Below are positions 44,655 to 53,111 of a stretch of DNA of 64,000 nt, in pieces; the stretch's first letter is position 1, and each line of letters starts with the position of its first letter. Source of the DNA: a bacterium (GTDB lineage Bacteria; UBA4055); assembly GCA_029559475.1 (NCBI GenBank), contig JAKQBN010000013.1, forward strand, positions 1 through 64,000. The letters are read 5' to 3'. Position numbers and translations under genes: made by a program. The notes under the pieces are model-generated. The model worked only from the letters and a program-made list of their open reading frames with translations, did no database searches and was not told the DNA's origin.

Positions 44655-44757
44655 AGCTTTTCCTGTTATAATCCGCACAAATATAATCATGTTTTATGAC
44701 TTTGAAAAGCTTATTTTTAGTTCTATATTTAACAGGTTGAATTATAAAGAGCTGAAA

Positions 44758-45348
44758 ATGTCGCATAATAAACATAGAGCTGAAAAATGTCCTCACTGTA
44801 GACTTTTTAAAGCTATATGCATCTGCGGAGATATTAAAGTTTACAGCCTTAGAACCCGTGTGACCCTGATGATGCATGTGAAGGAGGTTAAACGTGCGAC
44901 CAACACCGGGAAATTAGCCTCATTGATGCTTTCCAACAGCTCAACTGTGCTTATCGGCGAACCGGACAGACCTGCTAAAAGAGACGATATTGTGCTTGAT
45001 GGATATGAAAACCTTGTTCTTTATCCGAACGCTACGCAGATTATCGAAAGATCATTTCTCGATACACTTGAAAAGCCTGTGAATCTGATCGTTCTTGACG
45101 GCAATTATAATCAGGCCGGTAAAATGTTCCGTTCAGAGATAATTGAAGGCGTAAAAAGGGTCAGACTTCCTGCCGGACAGAAAAGCGATTATGAGATCCG
45201 CAAATCACGAAATATTGAAAGGATCTCGACCATTGAGGCTATCGTTAATGCGATAGAGATCATTGAGAACGGTCCGTGCGTCGATCATATCCGCAGGATA
45301 TTTCTTAAAATGGTCAATGACCTGCAGACCAAGACCGGCATGTTTTAG
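44758..45348 (+). CDS. DTW domain protein (tRNA acp3U-type transferase family)
   Basis: DTW proteins (TapT/YfiP in E. coli) attach the aminocarboxypropyl group of SAM to uridine in tRNA. The chosen start gives 196 residues beginning MSHNKHRAEKCPHCRLFKAI, the usual family N-terminus with a zinc-type Cys set (CPHC then CIC). Next come the expected VTLMMHVKEVKRATNTGKLA and IGEPDR segments. The naming motif, usually D-x-T-W or D-T-x-W, reads LDGNYNQAGKM here, with Asn and Tyr in place of Thr and Trp. The frame extends upstream to 44608, but that part would overlap the divergent cyclase gene and lacks family similarity. ATG 44689 is another possible start. Confidence 0.85.
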   Translation: MSHNKHRAEKCPHCRLFKAICICGDIKVYSLRTRVTLMMHVKEVKRATNTGKLASLMLSNSSTVLIGEPDRPAKRDDIVLDGYENLVLYPNATQIIERSFLDTLEKPVNLIVLDGNYNQAGKMFRSEIIEGVKRVRLPAGQKSDYEIRKSRNIERISTIEAIVNAIEIIENGPCVDHIRRIFLKMVNDLQTKTGMF

Positions 45349-45526
45349 CTTATACTTATCAATAAAAACCAGTATTTCTTAGCCTGTCATCATTCATCGA
45401 GAAGCGAAATCCGTTTACCGTCTTTGCCCGCATGTACGATACCAGCTCCATAATAGCGATTTAAAGGATGAAGCAGGATGAGCTTAGAGATGAAGTTATG
45501 ATTAGCTTTTCTGCTCAAATAAAATT

Positions 45527-46978
45527 CTAAACTTGTCTTATAGCTTTATCGAGAGCGTCCTGAAGCATGGATTCTTCGGGTGTTCTTATAAAACCGTTAT
45601 CCGTCAGTGACTTCGTCAAATTTCTTGAATATTCAATATCGGCTTTAGCCTTATTATAGGCTTCCTGCCATGAAATTTGCACCCTCGCGACCCCGTCTTT
45701 TATCGCCTGAACAGCCACATCGGCGGCCTCTATCGGAAAGACATCCGCCTCATCCATGGTCGGAACGATATTTTCGGGATCGATCCCTCTCTTTTCGGCA
45801 TAATCAGCCAACGAATGGGCAGCCGCGATAGCCATGTTGTCCGTGATCTTTCTTGCTCTGATAAGAAGAGCACCTTTGAGTATACCGGGAAATCCGATCG
45901 AATTATTCACCTGGTTAGGAAAATCACCTCTGCCTGTCGCCACGATAAAAGCACCGGCTTCTTTAGCGGCATAAGGATAAATTTCAGGCACGGGGTTCGC
46001 GCATGAAAAAACGATAGCTTTATCTGCCATAGAAGCTATCCATTCCTTTTTTACAGTATCAGGGCCCGGTGTCGAAAGCGCAATGAGCGCATCCGCGCCC
46101 TTCATAGCTTCTTCTATGGTCAATATCTGATCTTTATTTGTTGACTTGCAGAGTTCCCATTTCCTGTAATATCTATTGTCCGCTTCAATGTCCGCTCGGC
46201 CTTTGTGAAGTGATCCCTTAGAATCGAATATGATAATTTTACCGGGATCGCCGCCGTCCGTGATTATCAGACGGGCAATCGTCGTGTTCGAGGCTCCGGC
46301 GCCTAAAAGAACGATCCTCGCGTCGCCAAGTTTTTTTCCGGCGAGCTTAAGCGCATTGATCAGTCCGGCCAGTGTAACGCTCGCCGTTCCCTGCGCGTCG
46401 TCGTGCCAGACGGGTATTTCGCATTCTTCGCGGAGCACATCCAGCACTTTAAAGCAGTTCGGCTGGGAAATATCCTCCAGATTGACCGCTCCGAAAGAAT
46501 GCTGAAGCATTTTAACGAAATCTATTATCCTGTCCGGATCGTTCTTTCCGTTCTTCCCTCTGCTGTCGATGCAGAGAGGAACTGCGTCCACGCCGCCCAG
46601 GTATTTCATCAGAAAGGCTTTGCCTTCCATAACACCGAGGCCCCCGGGCGGTGTGCAGTCGCCGTCGCCGAGAACGCGTGTCGAATCACTTACGACAGCA
46701 ACGAGATTCCCGCGATTAGAAAGATCGAAAGACGCATCATTATCATCCCTTATATCTGTTGATACTTTCGACACACCGGGAGTATAATAAACATTGAACC
46801 AGTTGAAACCGAAAACACCGGCTTTGGGAACCGTCTGTATCTTCCCCTGATAGAATTTGTGGACAGAAACCGAAAGTTCTTTTAAAAACAATGTTTTCGC
46901 TTTAGCGATCTGATCCTGCGAAAAATCATCGGGAAAGGCTTTATCCAGATTGGATAGATCGGTTTTTATCTTCTCCAT
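45527..46978 (-). CDS. Malic enzyme
   Basis: Malic enzyme decarboxylates malate to pyruvate with NAD(P) reduction. The 483-residue sequence shows the N-terminal malic domain (VYYTPGVSKVSTDI, DSTRVLGDGDCTPPGGLGVMEGKAFLMK, VWHDDAQGTASVTLAGLINAL with metal-binding Asp residues) and the NAD domain with LLGAGASNTTIARLI and FSCANPVPEIYP, ATGRGDFPNQVNNSIGFPGI. It overlaps the end of the fumarase beta gene by 13 bp, so fumarate to malate to pyruvate is encoded as one unit. The cofactor (NAD or NADP) is not fixed by the motifs. Confidence 0.94.
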   Translation of the reverse strand: MEKIKTDLSNLDKAFPDDFSQDQIAKAKTLFLKELSVSVHKFYQGKIQTVPKAGVFGFNWFNVYYTPGVSKVSTDIRDDNDASFDLSNRGNLVAVVSDSTRVLGDGDCTPPGGLGVMEGKAFLMKYLGGVDAVPLCIDSRGKNGKNDPDRIIDFVKMLQHSFGAVNLEDISQPNCFKVLDVLREECEIPVWHDDAQGTASVTLAGLINALKLAGKKLGDARIVLLGAGASNTTIARLIITDGGDPGKIIIFDSKGSLHKGRADIEADNRYYRKWELCKSTNKDQILTIEEAMKGADALIALSTPGPDTVKKEWIASMADKAIVFSCANPVPEIYPYAAKEAGAFIVATGRGDFPNQVNNSIGFPGILKGALLIRARKITDNMAIAAAHSLADYAEKRGIDPENIVPTMDEADVFPIEAADVAVQAIKDGVARVQISWQEAYNKAKADIEYSRNLTKSLTDNGFIRTPEESMLQDALDKAIRQV

Positions 46979-47517
46979 TGCTCAATACCCCTTACAAAAA
47001 TATCGTTGCCGTAAATGTCGTTGGCCACTATACATGGAAAATTCTCGACTTCCAGTATCCTGACAGCTTCGTGACCGAGCTCCTCAAAAGCTATTACTGT
47101 TGATTTCTTAATTGCAGAAGTCAGAACGACTGCCGCTCCGCCGACCGCGACAAGATAAACAGCCTTGTGCTTTTTCATGGACTCTATCACTGCCCTGTCC
47201 CTCTGCCCTTTTCCTATAGTTGCTTTCAGCCCTTTTTCGATAAGCTGTGGTGTGTACGGATCCAGCCTGTAACTTGAAGTCGGACCTGCCGATCCTATGA
47301 CCCTTCCTTCCGGTTCGGGTGTCGGTCCTGTATAATAAATTATCTGGCCTCTAACATTGAAAGGCAGTTTTTCATTTTTTATCATCATATATAAAAATCT
47401 TTTATGAGCTTCGTCTCTCATGGCGTAAATAGTGCCGGATATAAATACTTTATCCCCTGCTTTAAGTTCACTCAGCACATTCAGTCTGAGCGGAGCTTTT
47501 AAGTAATGCGTTTTGAT
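46966..47517 (-). CDS. Class I fumarate hydratase beta subunit, likely AUC start
   Basis: The C-terminal (swivelling) subunit of the iron-sulfur fumarase/tartrate dehydratase type. Family motifs include AGDKVFISGTIYAMRDEAHKRF, YYTGPTPEPEGRVIGSAGPTSSYRLDPYTP and GKGQRD. The conventional start is GTG 47478, but it has no Shine-Dalgarno and would drop the family N-terminus. In frame upstream the codons read ATC AAA ACG CAT TAC TTA AAA GCT CCG CTC, i.e. (M)KTHYLKAPL, the usual beginning, and GAGG lies 6 nt before the ATC. No ATG, GTG or TTG occurs in frame there. The ATC at 47517 is therefore taken as start; a sequencing error or mutation of ATG is the alternative. Confidence 0.85.
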   Translation of the reverse strand: MKTHYLKAPLRLNVLSELKAGDKVFISGTIYAMRDEAHKRFLYMMIKNEKLPFNVRGQIIYYTGPTPEPEGRVIGSAGPTSSYRLDPYTPQLIEKGLKATIGKGQRDRAVIESMKKHKAVYLVAVGGAAVVLTSAIKKSTVIAFEELGHEAVRILEVENFPCIVANDIYGNDIFVRGIEQWRR

Positions 47518-47527
47518 CTTATACCTC

Positions 47528-48373
47528 CTACAGGATTATCGTTTTGTGCCTGTTCGCGTGACATTGAATATTCACTGCGACGGGCAGACTTGCGATGTGA
47601 CATGGCTCGATCATTATATGAACTGAAAGAGCTGTAATTGTTCCTCCAAGTCCCATCGGTCCGATTCCGAGTCTGTTTATATCTTTTAGTAGCTCTTTTT
47701 CAAGTTGAGCCCAGTTTGGATCTTTATTCGGTTTTCCGGTTTCTCTCAGAAGAGCTTTCTTTGACAATATCGCGCATCTTTCCAGATTACCGCCTACTCC
47801 GACTCCAACAATGATCGGAGGGCACGGCCTTCCTCCCGAGCCTCTTACTTTTTCCAGAACGAAGTTTTTTATCTCCTTAAGTCCGTCAGAAGCCCTGAGC
47901 ATCCTTACCTCGCTCATGTTCTCGGCTCCGCTACCTTTAGGCATAACCGTCAGTGATAATTTATTCCCAGGAACGATATCGGTGTGAATTATCGCAGGCG
48001 TATTATCGTTCGTGTTCAGTCTTTTGAATACGGGATCGGATATCACTGATTTTCTTAGGTATCCTTCAGTATATCCCTGCCTTACTCCCTCGTTAACGGC
48101 TTCAGAAAAGATCCCTCCTGTTATGTGTAAGTCCTGACCTATTTCAGCGAATACTACTGCTATTCCCGTATCCTGACAGACAGGCATTTTTTCTTTTTTC
48201 GCCATTTCTTGATTTTTTATAATTACTGATAGCACTTCTTTTCCTATATCCGACTGCTCTTCCTCAAAAGCTTTTTTGATCCTGTCTTTCAGGTCGGTCG
48301 TTGTGGAATAATTAGCTTCAATACAAAGATTTTTTACCGCTTTTATGATCTCTTCAGTTTTTATTTCACGCAT
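47528..48373 (-). CDS. Class I fumarate hydratase alpha subunit
   Basis: A 281-residue subunit that binds the catalytic 4Fe-4S cluster of class I fumarase, which hydrates fumarate to malate and is oxygen-sensitive. Candidate cluster cysteines lie in PVCQDTGIAVVF, GGNLERCAILSK and the C-terminal EPCHIASLPVAVNIQCHANR. Other family motifs: HTDIVPGNKLSLTVMPKGSGAENMS and GPMGLGGTITALSVHI. Its start overlaps the EamA gene by 13 bp and the beta subunit follows at once, so the two make the heteromeric enzyme. L(+)-tartrate dehydratase is the main alternative, but the malic enzyme next door favours fumarase. Confidence 0.93.
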   Translation of the reverse strand: MREIKTEEIIKAVKNLCIEANYSTTTDLKDRIKKAFEEEQSDIGKEVLSVIIKNQEMAKKEKMPVCQDTGIAVVFAEIGQDLHITGGIFSEAVNEGVRQGYTEGYLRKSVISDPVFKRLNTNDNTPAIIHTDIVPGNKLSLTVMPKGSGAENMSEVRMLRASDGLKEIKNFVLEKVRGSGGRPCPPIIVGVGVGGNLERCAILSKKALLRETGKPNKDPNWAQLEKELLKDINRLGIGPMGLGGTITALSVHIMIEPCHIASLPVAVNIQCHANRHKTIIL

Positions 48374-49257
48374 TCAGGCTCCGCTTTATTTGACGGTTTT
48401 GCTTTTAGTATTAAATAACTCCCCGCAGCAGACAGCATAAGTCCGACATAAAAGTTCGCTCTTACGGGCTGAGAAATGATAATGTAGTATAAAAGAGCTG
48501 CTACGGCCGGTTTGAATAAAAATATCAGCGATGAGGCGACAGGTCCCATTTTTTTAATCGCTGTTAAAAAAGTAATGTAACTTATTCCAGTCACGAAAAT
48601 TCCGAGATATAGAATTTTTAATACTCTGATACCTGAATCGAAGATCACGGGCGACACATCAGCTGAACCTTTGATAAGAAAATAGATCATTATAAAAATA
48701 AGTCCGAAGAAGAAAGACCCGATGTTGACTGTCATAGGCTTATACTTTGCCACTGCATCCCTGTTGAGGATAGTAAAATATGCAAAAGAAACCGCCCCCG
48801 CCAAAGCAAACAGTGCGCCGGTCTCGAATCTGATACTGTTAAAATCCTTTATCAGAACTGCCGATAATCCAATGATACCGAGTATAAAGCCTGATACTTT
48901 CCGGTATGATAGTATCTCGTGCTTCATTATTAAAGAAATTATGTAAACAAAGATGGGATTGGATGATATTATCAGCGCTACCACGGCAGGGTCAGCATAT
49001 TTAATGGCATACTGAAGCATTGTCATCGAAAAAAATATGTTAATAAAACCTAGAACTGCATAAGAGCCATAATCCCGGATCCCGGGTTTCTTAAGATCTT
49101 TAATATCTCCCGTGATCACTGCATATAAAACAATTCCTGCCAGACCGATAAAAAATCTTATAAAAGTCATTTCAAAAGGTCCGAGGTAATTCATAAGATC
49201 CTTTGAAACGACCTCGATCGAACTGAAGAAAATTAAAGTGATGACAAAATAAAGCAA
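48361..49257 (-). CDS. EamA/DMT family transporter
   Basis: Ten hydrophobic segments in 298 residues with an internal duplication: each half resembles the EamA domain (FSSIEVVSKDLMNYLGPFEMTFIRF in the first, GAVSFAYFTILNRDAVAKYKP in the second). PAVVALIISSNPIFVYIISLIM and a matching LGPVASSLIFLFKPAVAALLY-like stretch (MGPVASSLIFLFKPAV) are typical of the drug/metabolite superfamily. Substrate unknown; because it leads the fumarase-malic enzyme operon (13-bp overlap with the alpha subunit), transport of a dicarboxylate-linked metabolite is possible but unproven. Confidence 0.9.
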   Translation of the reverse strand: MLYFVITLIFFSSIEVVSKDLMNYLGPFEMTFIRFFIGLAGIVLYAVITGDIKDLKKPGIRDYGSYAVLGFINIFFSMTMLQYAIKYADPAVVALIISSNPIFVYIISLIMKHEILSYRKVSGFILGIIGLSAVLIKDFNSIRFETGALFALAGAVSFAYFTILNRDAVAKYKPMTVNIGSFFFGLIFIMIYFLIKGSADVSPVIFDSGIRVLKILYLGIFVTGISYITFLTAIKKMGPVASSLIFLFKPAVAALLYYIIISQPVRANFYVGLMLSAAGSYLILKAKPSNKAEPECVK

Positions 49258-49569
49258 GTGTACTCCTTATCATCGAGTAAACGAGGAAGTTAAGATTTTA
49301 ATTGTATTAATTCAATAGCGATATGACAACTTTTTTTCTTATTTTGATCTAACTTATAAAAAACGGAAATAACAATGAATCTGACCAAATCAATAAACAA
49401 TAAAATGATAGCCGGCATCAGAAGAATAAATCAAGCCTGCAGTTGAAATCCAGAGTTTTTTCTTTCTGTTCTTTAGATAAAATAATATCTTGACTAAAAT
49501 ATACAAAAAAATTATTTTTGAGAACTTTCAGTACGAATTGAAATAATTAATTAAAAATAAGGGGAGATC
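49258..49569. other. 312-bp divergent intergenic region
   Basis: An AT-rich gap between the leftward EamA operon and the rightward ptb-buk operon. It holds the ptb promoter at its right end. A 23-codon ORF (49375-49446, starting MNLTKSINNKM) has only a weak ribosome site and no repeat or attenuator pattern, so it is not called as a gene. No other structure was recognised. Confidence 0.6.
49490..49518 (+). promoter_or_regulatory. Promoter of ptb-buk
   Basis: TTGACT (49490-49495), 17 bp, TATTTT (49513-49518), with a short leader of about 45 nt before the ptb ATG and its GGGGAG. Confidence 0.5.
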
Positions 49570-50475
49570 ATGCCTGTTACAAAACTTGAACAAATGTTCG
49601 AAATCCTGAAGTCAAAACCTAAAAAAAGACTCGTTGCCGCTTATGCAATTGATTCTCATACTATAGAAGCCGTTAACGCAGCGGTCGATCTCGGTATAGT
49701 AGAAGGAACACTTGTCGGATCTAAAGCTGAGATAGAAAAAGTCTGTAAGGCTGAAAAGATAGACATAAGTAAATTTCAGATCGTGGATGAGGCTGATGAA
49801 ATGAAAGCGACACAGAAAGCTGTTGCTATCATAAATGAAGGTAAAGCAGATTTTATCATGAAAGGTCTCGTCAGCACCGATAAATATATGAGAGCCATAC
49901 TTGACAAGGAAAAAGGACTGATGCCTCCAAAAGCGATTCTCAGCCATGTAACAGTTGTAGAAGTTCCTACGTACCCGAAACTCCTTATCGTCAGCGACGT
50001 AGCAATAATACCTGCTCCGGATCTTCCCCAGAAAATAGCGATAACCAATTACGTTATAAATACTGCCGGCGTGCTCGGAATTGAAAAACCGAAAGTAGCT
50101 ATGATCGCCGCAACAGAACAGATGTCTGCCGGAATGCCTGCCTGTGTTGACGCGGCAATAATATCCAAAATGTGCGACCGCGGACAGATTAAGAACGCTT
50201 TCGTTGACGGGCCGCTTGCAATGGACGTAGCTATAGATGCAGAAAGCGTGAAGATAAAGAAACTTGTAAGCCCTGTCGCAGGTGATGCCGACTGTCTCGT
50301 TTTCCCGAATATCGAATCAGGTAACGTGTTCTTCAAAACCTGTACGAAATTTGCGGGCGGAGAACTTGCGGCTGTTGTCGTAGGCGCTAAATGCCCGGCG
50401 GTATTAACTTCCAGAGGCGACAGCTCGAAAACGAAAACTTATTCGATCGCGCTTGCCTGCATGATGTCAAAATAA
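49570..50475 (+). CDS. ptb: Phosphate butyryltransferase (phosphate acyltransferase)
   Basis: Ptb converts butyryl-CoA (or a related acyl-CoA) and phosphate to acyl-phosphate and CoA. The 301-residue length is that of Ptb, shorter than most Pta. Typical segments are ADFIMKGLVSTDKYMRAIL, LSHVTVVEVPTYPKLLIVSDVAIIPAP, MIAATEQMSAGMPACVDAAI and FVDGPLAMDVAIDAES, then AGDADCLVFPNIESGNVFFK. Butyrate kinase follows after 34 bp, which fits Ptb rather than acetate Pta. Branched-chain or propionyl substrates remain possible. Confidence 0.92.
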   Translation: MPVTKLEQMFEILKSKPKKRLVAAYAIDSHTIEAVNAAVDLGIVEGTLVGSKAEIEKVCKAEKIDISKFQIVDEADEMKATQKAVAIINEGKADFIMKGLVSTDKYMRAILDKEKGLMPPKAILSHVTVVEVPTYPKLLIVSDVAIIPAPDLPQKIAITNYVINTAGVLGIEKPKVAMIAATEQMSAGMPACVDAAIISKMCDRGQIKNAFVDGPLAMDVAIDAESVKIKKLVSPVAGDADCLVFPNIESGNVFFKTCTKFAGGELAAVVVGAKCPAVLTSRGDSSKTKTYSIALACMMSK

Positions 50476-50509
50476 ATATTAATATTAACATAAAAAAACG
50501 GAGTGAGAG

Positions 50510-51586
50510 ATGGAAACAAGAATGATCCTGGCAATAAATCCCGGGTCCACATCTACAAAGATCGCTGTTTACGACGGGGAAAAACAGATTTTTCTGAAAA
50601 ATCTTAAACATACTGTTGAAGAACTCGCGCCTTTCAAAAAGATCACTGATCAGTTCGATTTCAGAAAAGATGTCATTCTGAAAGAGCTGAAAGAAGCCGG
50701 CATACAGCTTGAAACATTAAAGATCATCGTCGGCAGAGGCGGTCTTGTTAAACCGGTTCCTTCAGGAGTGTTTCTCGTCAATGAGAAGATGAAACATGAT
50801 CTTAAGAACAGCAATAAAGAACACGCAAGTAATCTTGGCGGTCTTATAGCTGATGACATTGTAAAATCATTAAATAACGGAGCTGTAGCGGTCATAGCAG
50901 ATCCGGTCGTAGTTGATGAACTTGATGATGTTGCGAGGATATCAGGTCATCCGCTGTTCCACAGAGTATCGATATTCCACGCACTGAACCAGAAAGCTGT
51001 AGCCAGAAAATACGCTAAAAGCGTTACAAAGAAATATGAAGACGTGAATGTAATAGTCGCGCATCTCGGAGGAGGAATTTCTGTAGGTGCTCACAGAAAA
51101 GGCAGGGTAATAGACGTGAATCAGGCTCTTGACGGCGAAGGTCCGTTCAGCCCCGAAAGAAGCGGTACTTTACCAGTCGGAGATGTATGCGCTATGGCAT
51201 TCAGCGGAAAATACACTCATGAAGAAATGAAACTTATGTTCAAAGGAAAAGGCGGATTCGCAGCTTATCTCGGAACTAACGATGCTTATGAAGTTGAAAA
51301 AAGATGCATGGCCGGCGACCAGGAAGCTATCAAGATCCACGATGCGATGATCTATCAGGTCGCGAAAGACATCGGCGCTTATTCTACTGTGCTTAAAGGC
51401 GAAGTTGACGCTATAATCCTTACGGGCGGGATAGCCTACAATAAGGATTTTAACGTGAAGATAGAAGAAAGAGTGGCTTGGATAGCGCCTGTTGTGGTTT
51501 ATCCCGGCGAAGACGAAATGGCAGCTTTAGCCATGAACGGCCTTATGGTGATCGAGAAAGAGATCGATCCGGTAATCTATACATAG
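50510..51586 (+). CDS. buk: Butyrate kinase
   Basis: Buk makes ATP from butyryl-phosphate, releasing butyrate. It belongs to the ASKHA fold family: N-terminal phosphate-1 loop ILAINPGSTSTKIAVYDGE, HLGGGISVGAHRKGRVIDVNQALDGEGPFSPERSG in the centre, and ILTGGIAYNKDF near the C-terminus for adenosine binding. Length (358 residues) is typical of butyrate kinases, shorter than acetate kinase. Together with ptb it forms a substrate-level phosphorylation module. Branched-chain fatty acid kinase is an alternative. A GC-rich hairpin terminator follows. Confidence 0.94.
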   Translation: METRMILAINPGSTSTKIAVYDGEKQIFLKNLKHTVEELAPFKKITDQFDFRKDVILKELKEAGIQLETLKIIVGRGGLVKPVPSGVFLVNEKMKHDLKNSNKEHASNLGGLIADDIVKSLNNGAVAVIADPVVVDELDDVARISGHPLFHRVSIFHALNQKAVARKYAKSVTKKYEDVNVIVAHLGGGISVGAHRKGRVIDVNQALDGEGPFSPERSGTLPVGDVCAMAFSGKYTHEEMKLMFKGKGGFAAYLGTNDAYEVEKRCMAGDQEAIKIHDAMIYQVAKDIGAYSTVLKGEVDAIILTGGIAYNKDFNVKIEERVAWIAPVVVYPGEDEMAALAMNGLMVIEKEIDPVIYT

Positions 51587-51611
51587 TTAATTATTATTCC
51601 TATGCAGAACT

Positions 51612-51639
51612 AAAGCCCCGATCCCGGGGCTTTAATTTT
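51612..51639. terminator. Rho-independent terminator after buk
   Basis: Perfect 9-bp stem AAAGCCCCG / CGGGGCTTT with a 4-nt loop, followed by AATTTTA; it lies between the convergent buk and SIS-domain genes. Confidence 0.85.
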
Positions 51640-51650
51640 ATCTCAAATGA

Positions 51651-52241
51651 TCATTGCTCATAATTTTCAGGGAACATGGTTCTTTCTATGCCTTCAACGA
51701 CAGTATGAAGTATGAACATGTGGATCTCCTGTATCCTGTCGCTGGTACGACCGTTAACTATGATCTCTATGCCCGCTTTTCCTTTAAGATCTCCTCCATC
51801 CTTACCCAGAAAAAGCACAGTATGCATTTTATGGTCAGAAGCTTTATGAAGGGCTTTTATAATATTAGGCGAGTTTCCGCTTGTTGAAAGCCCTATAAAA
51901 ACATCACCTTTCATTCCGAGCGCTTCAATGCTTCTTGAAAAGATTTCTTCGAAGCCGTAATCGTTCGAAGTACAAGTGATGTGCGAGGGATCCGATAAAG
52001 CTATTGCAGGCAGCGGTTTCCTGTCTGATCTGAACCTTCCCGTAAGTTCTTCGGCGAAATGCATTGCGTCGGTCATTGATCCTCCGTTTCCGCAGATAAT
52101 TACTTTTCTGCCGGTATCGAATGCTCCTATGATCAGTTTAACAACAGCGTCGATCTTCTCAAAATTCTTTTCAATGTTTATAAATTCGCCTAAAAGCCTG
52201 TAACCTTCGGCAAAAGATTCCTCGATCTTTTTTCTGGGCAT
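51651..52241 (-). CDS. gmhA: SIS-domain phosphosugar isomerase, GmhA-like
   Basis: A 196-residue SIS-domain protein closest in pattern to phosphoheptose isomerase, which converts sedoheptulose 7-phosphate to D-glycero-D-manno-heptose 7-phosphate for lipopolysaccharide or S-layer glycans. Diagnostic segments are VIICGNGGSMTDAMHFAEELTGRF (phosphosugar loop and catalytic Glu/His environment), SNDYGFEEIFSRSIEALG, GLSTSGNSPNIIKAL and the C-terminal IQEIHMFILHTVVEGIE. It is 11 bp after the hexapeptide acyltransferase gene, consistent with a surface-sugar operon. Other heptose enzymes are not in the window. Confidence 0.88.
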   Translation of the reverse strand: MPRKKIEESFAEGYRLLGEFINIEKNFEKIDAVVKLIIGAFDTGRKVIICGNGGSMTDAMHFAEELTGRFRSDRKPLPAIALSDPSHITCTSNDYGFEEIFSRSIEALGMKGDVFIGLSTSGNSPNIIKALHKASDHKMHTVLFLGKDGGDLKGKAGIEIIVNGRTSDRIQEIHMFILHTVVEGIERTMFPENYEQ

Positions 52242-52252
52242 AACATTCTCCC

Positions 52253-52975
52253 TTATATGTTATTTTTTAAAAGCTGATCTTCAGGCACATCGCCGAATTC
52301 TTTTGCGGGAACTCCGGCATAAATTTTTCCGGCCGGAACATCTTTTGTCACAAGCGCTCCTGCCGCGACCATTGCGTCCTCTCCTATCGTAATTCCGGGA
52401 AGGATTGTCGCATGAACTCCTATTCTTCCGCCTCTTTTAACAGTTACGCCCTTAAAATATTTGAATCTTTCTTTCGATCTTCCGGCATAATTATCATTGC
52501 TTGTAGCTACACAAGGCGCAATAAAACAATAATCTTCAATAACAGACATGGCTGTAATGTATGTATTCGATTCGATCTTACACTTTTTCCCGACTGAGCA
52601 TTTTGATTCTATAAGCACCCCTCTTCCTATTATCGTCATCTCCCCTACGCTAACATTGAACTGGACCGCAGCCTGATCCGCAATAAGAACTTTATCTCCT
52701 ATATCAGCTCCTGCGTATACAACAACTCCCGCACCAATTAGTACACCGTTCCCTATCTTTGCAGGAGGAGGTACTTCATCTGTAGCCATAGCCGAATTAG
52801 GAGATTTCAATTTGCTTTTTCCGATAACAGAATTGTCATCTATCCTTACATTATCACCTATTGTCGTACCGTCGTGAATAACAACATTATTACCGAAAAT
52901 GCAGTTTTTTCCGATTTGTACATCAGCTCCAATAAAAAAGTTGGATCCGGTTTTAGGCTGATTTAATTCTTTCAT
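52253..52975 (-). CDS. Hexapeptide-repeat acyltransferase (left-handed beta-helix)
   Basis: About 240 residues made mainly of hexapeptide repeats with the I/V/L-G-x-x-x-x periodicity: FIGADVQIGKNCIFGNNVVI, KIGNGVLIGAGVVVYAGADI, RIGVHATILPGITIGEDAMVAAGALVTKDV and the closing GVPAKEFG. This is the acetyl/acyl-CoA-dependent LbH transferase family, often working on amino sugars of surface glycans (WbpD/FdtC type). ATG 52975 was chosen because GGGGGA lies just before it and the family begins there; the frame opens 17 codons earlier. It leads the two-gene unit with the GmhA-like gene. Confidence 0.85.
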   Translation of the reverse strand: MKELNQPKTGSNFFIGADVQIGKNCIFGNNVVIHDGTTIGDNVRIDDNSVIGKSKLKSPNSAMATDEVPPPAKIGNGVLIGAGVVVYAGADIGDKVLIADQAAVQFNVSVGEMTIIGRGVLIESKCSVGKKCKIESNTYITAMSVIEDYCFIAPCVATSNDNYAGRSKERFKYFKGVTVKRGGRIGVHATILPGITIGEDAMVAAGALVTKDVPAGKIYAGVPAKEFGDVPEDQLLKNNI

Positions 52976-53111
52976 TCGTCCCCCGGTATTTAATAGAGTT
53001 GCAGTAAATAATATGAAAATAAACATATGATCCGCAAGAAAAATATTTATTCAATTTACAAAACCGAATAAATTCATTATTTTTCTTTCAAAGAACTGGG
53101 GGATTACAATA

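Noticed and set aside
44608-44757. N-terminal extension of the DTW protein
   Set aside because: The extra 50 residues overlap the divergent cyclase gene and do not resemble the family; ATG 44758 gives the usual N-terminus.
49375-49446. 23-codon ORF in the ptb leader region as a leader peptide
   Set aside because: Weak ribosome site, no run of regulatory codons and no attenuator hairpin; it also lies upstream of the mapped promoter-like site.
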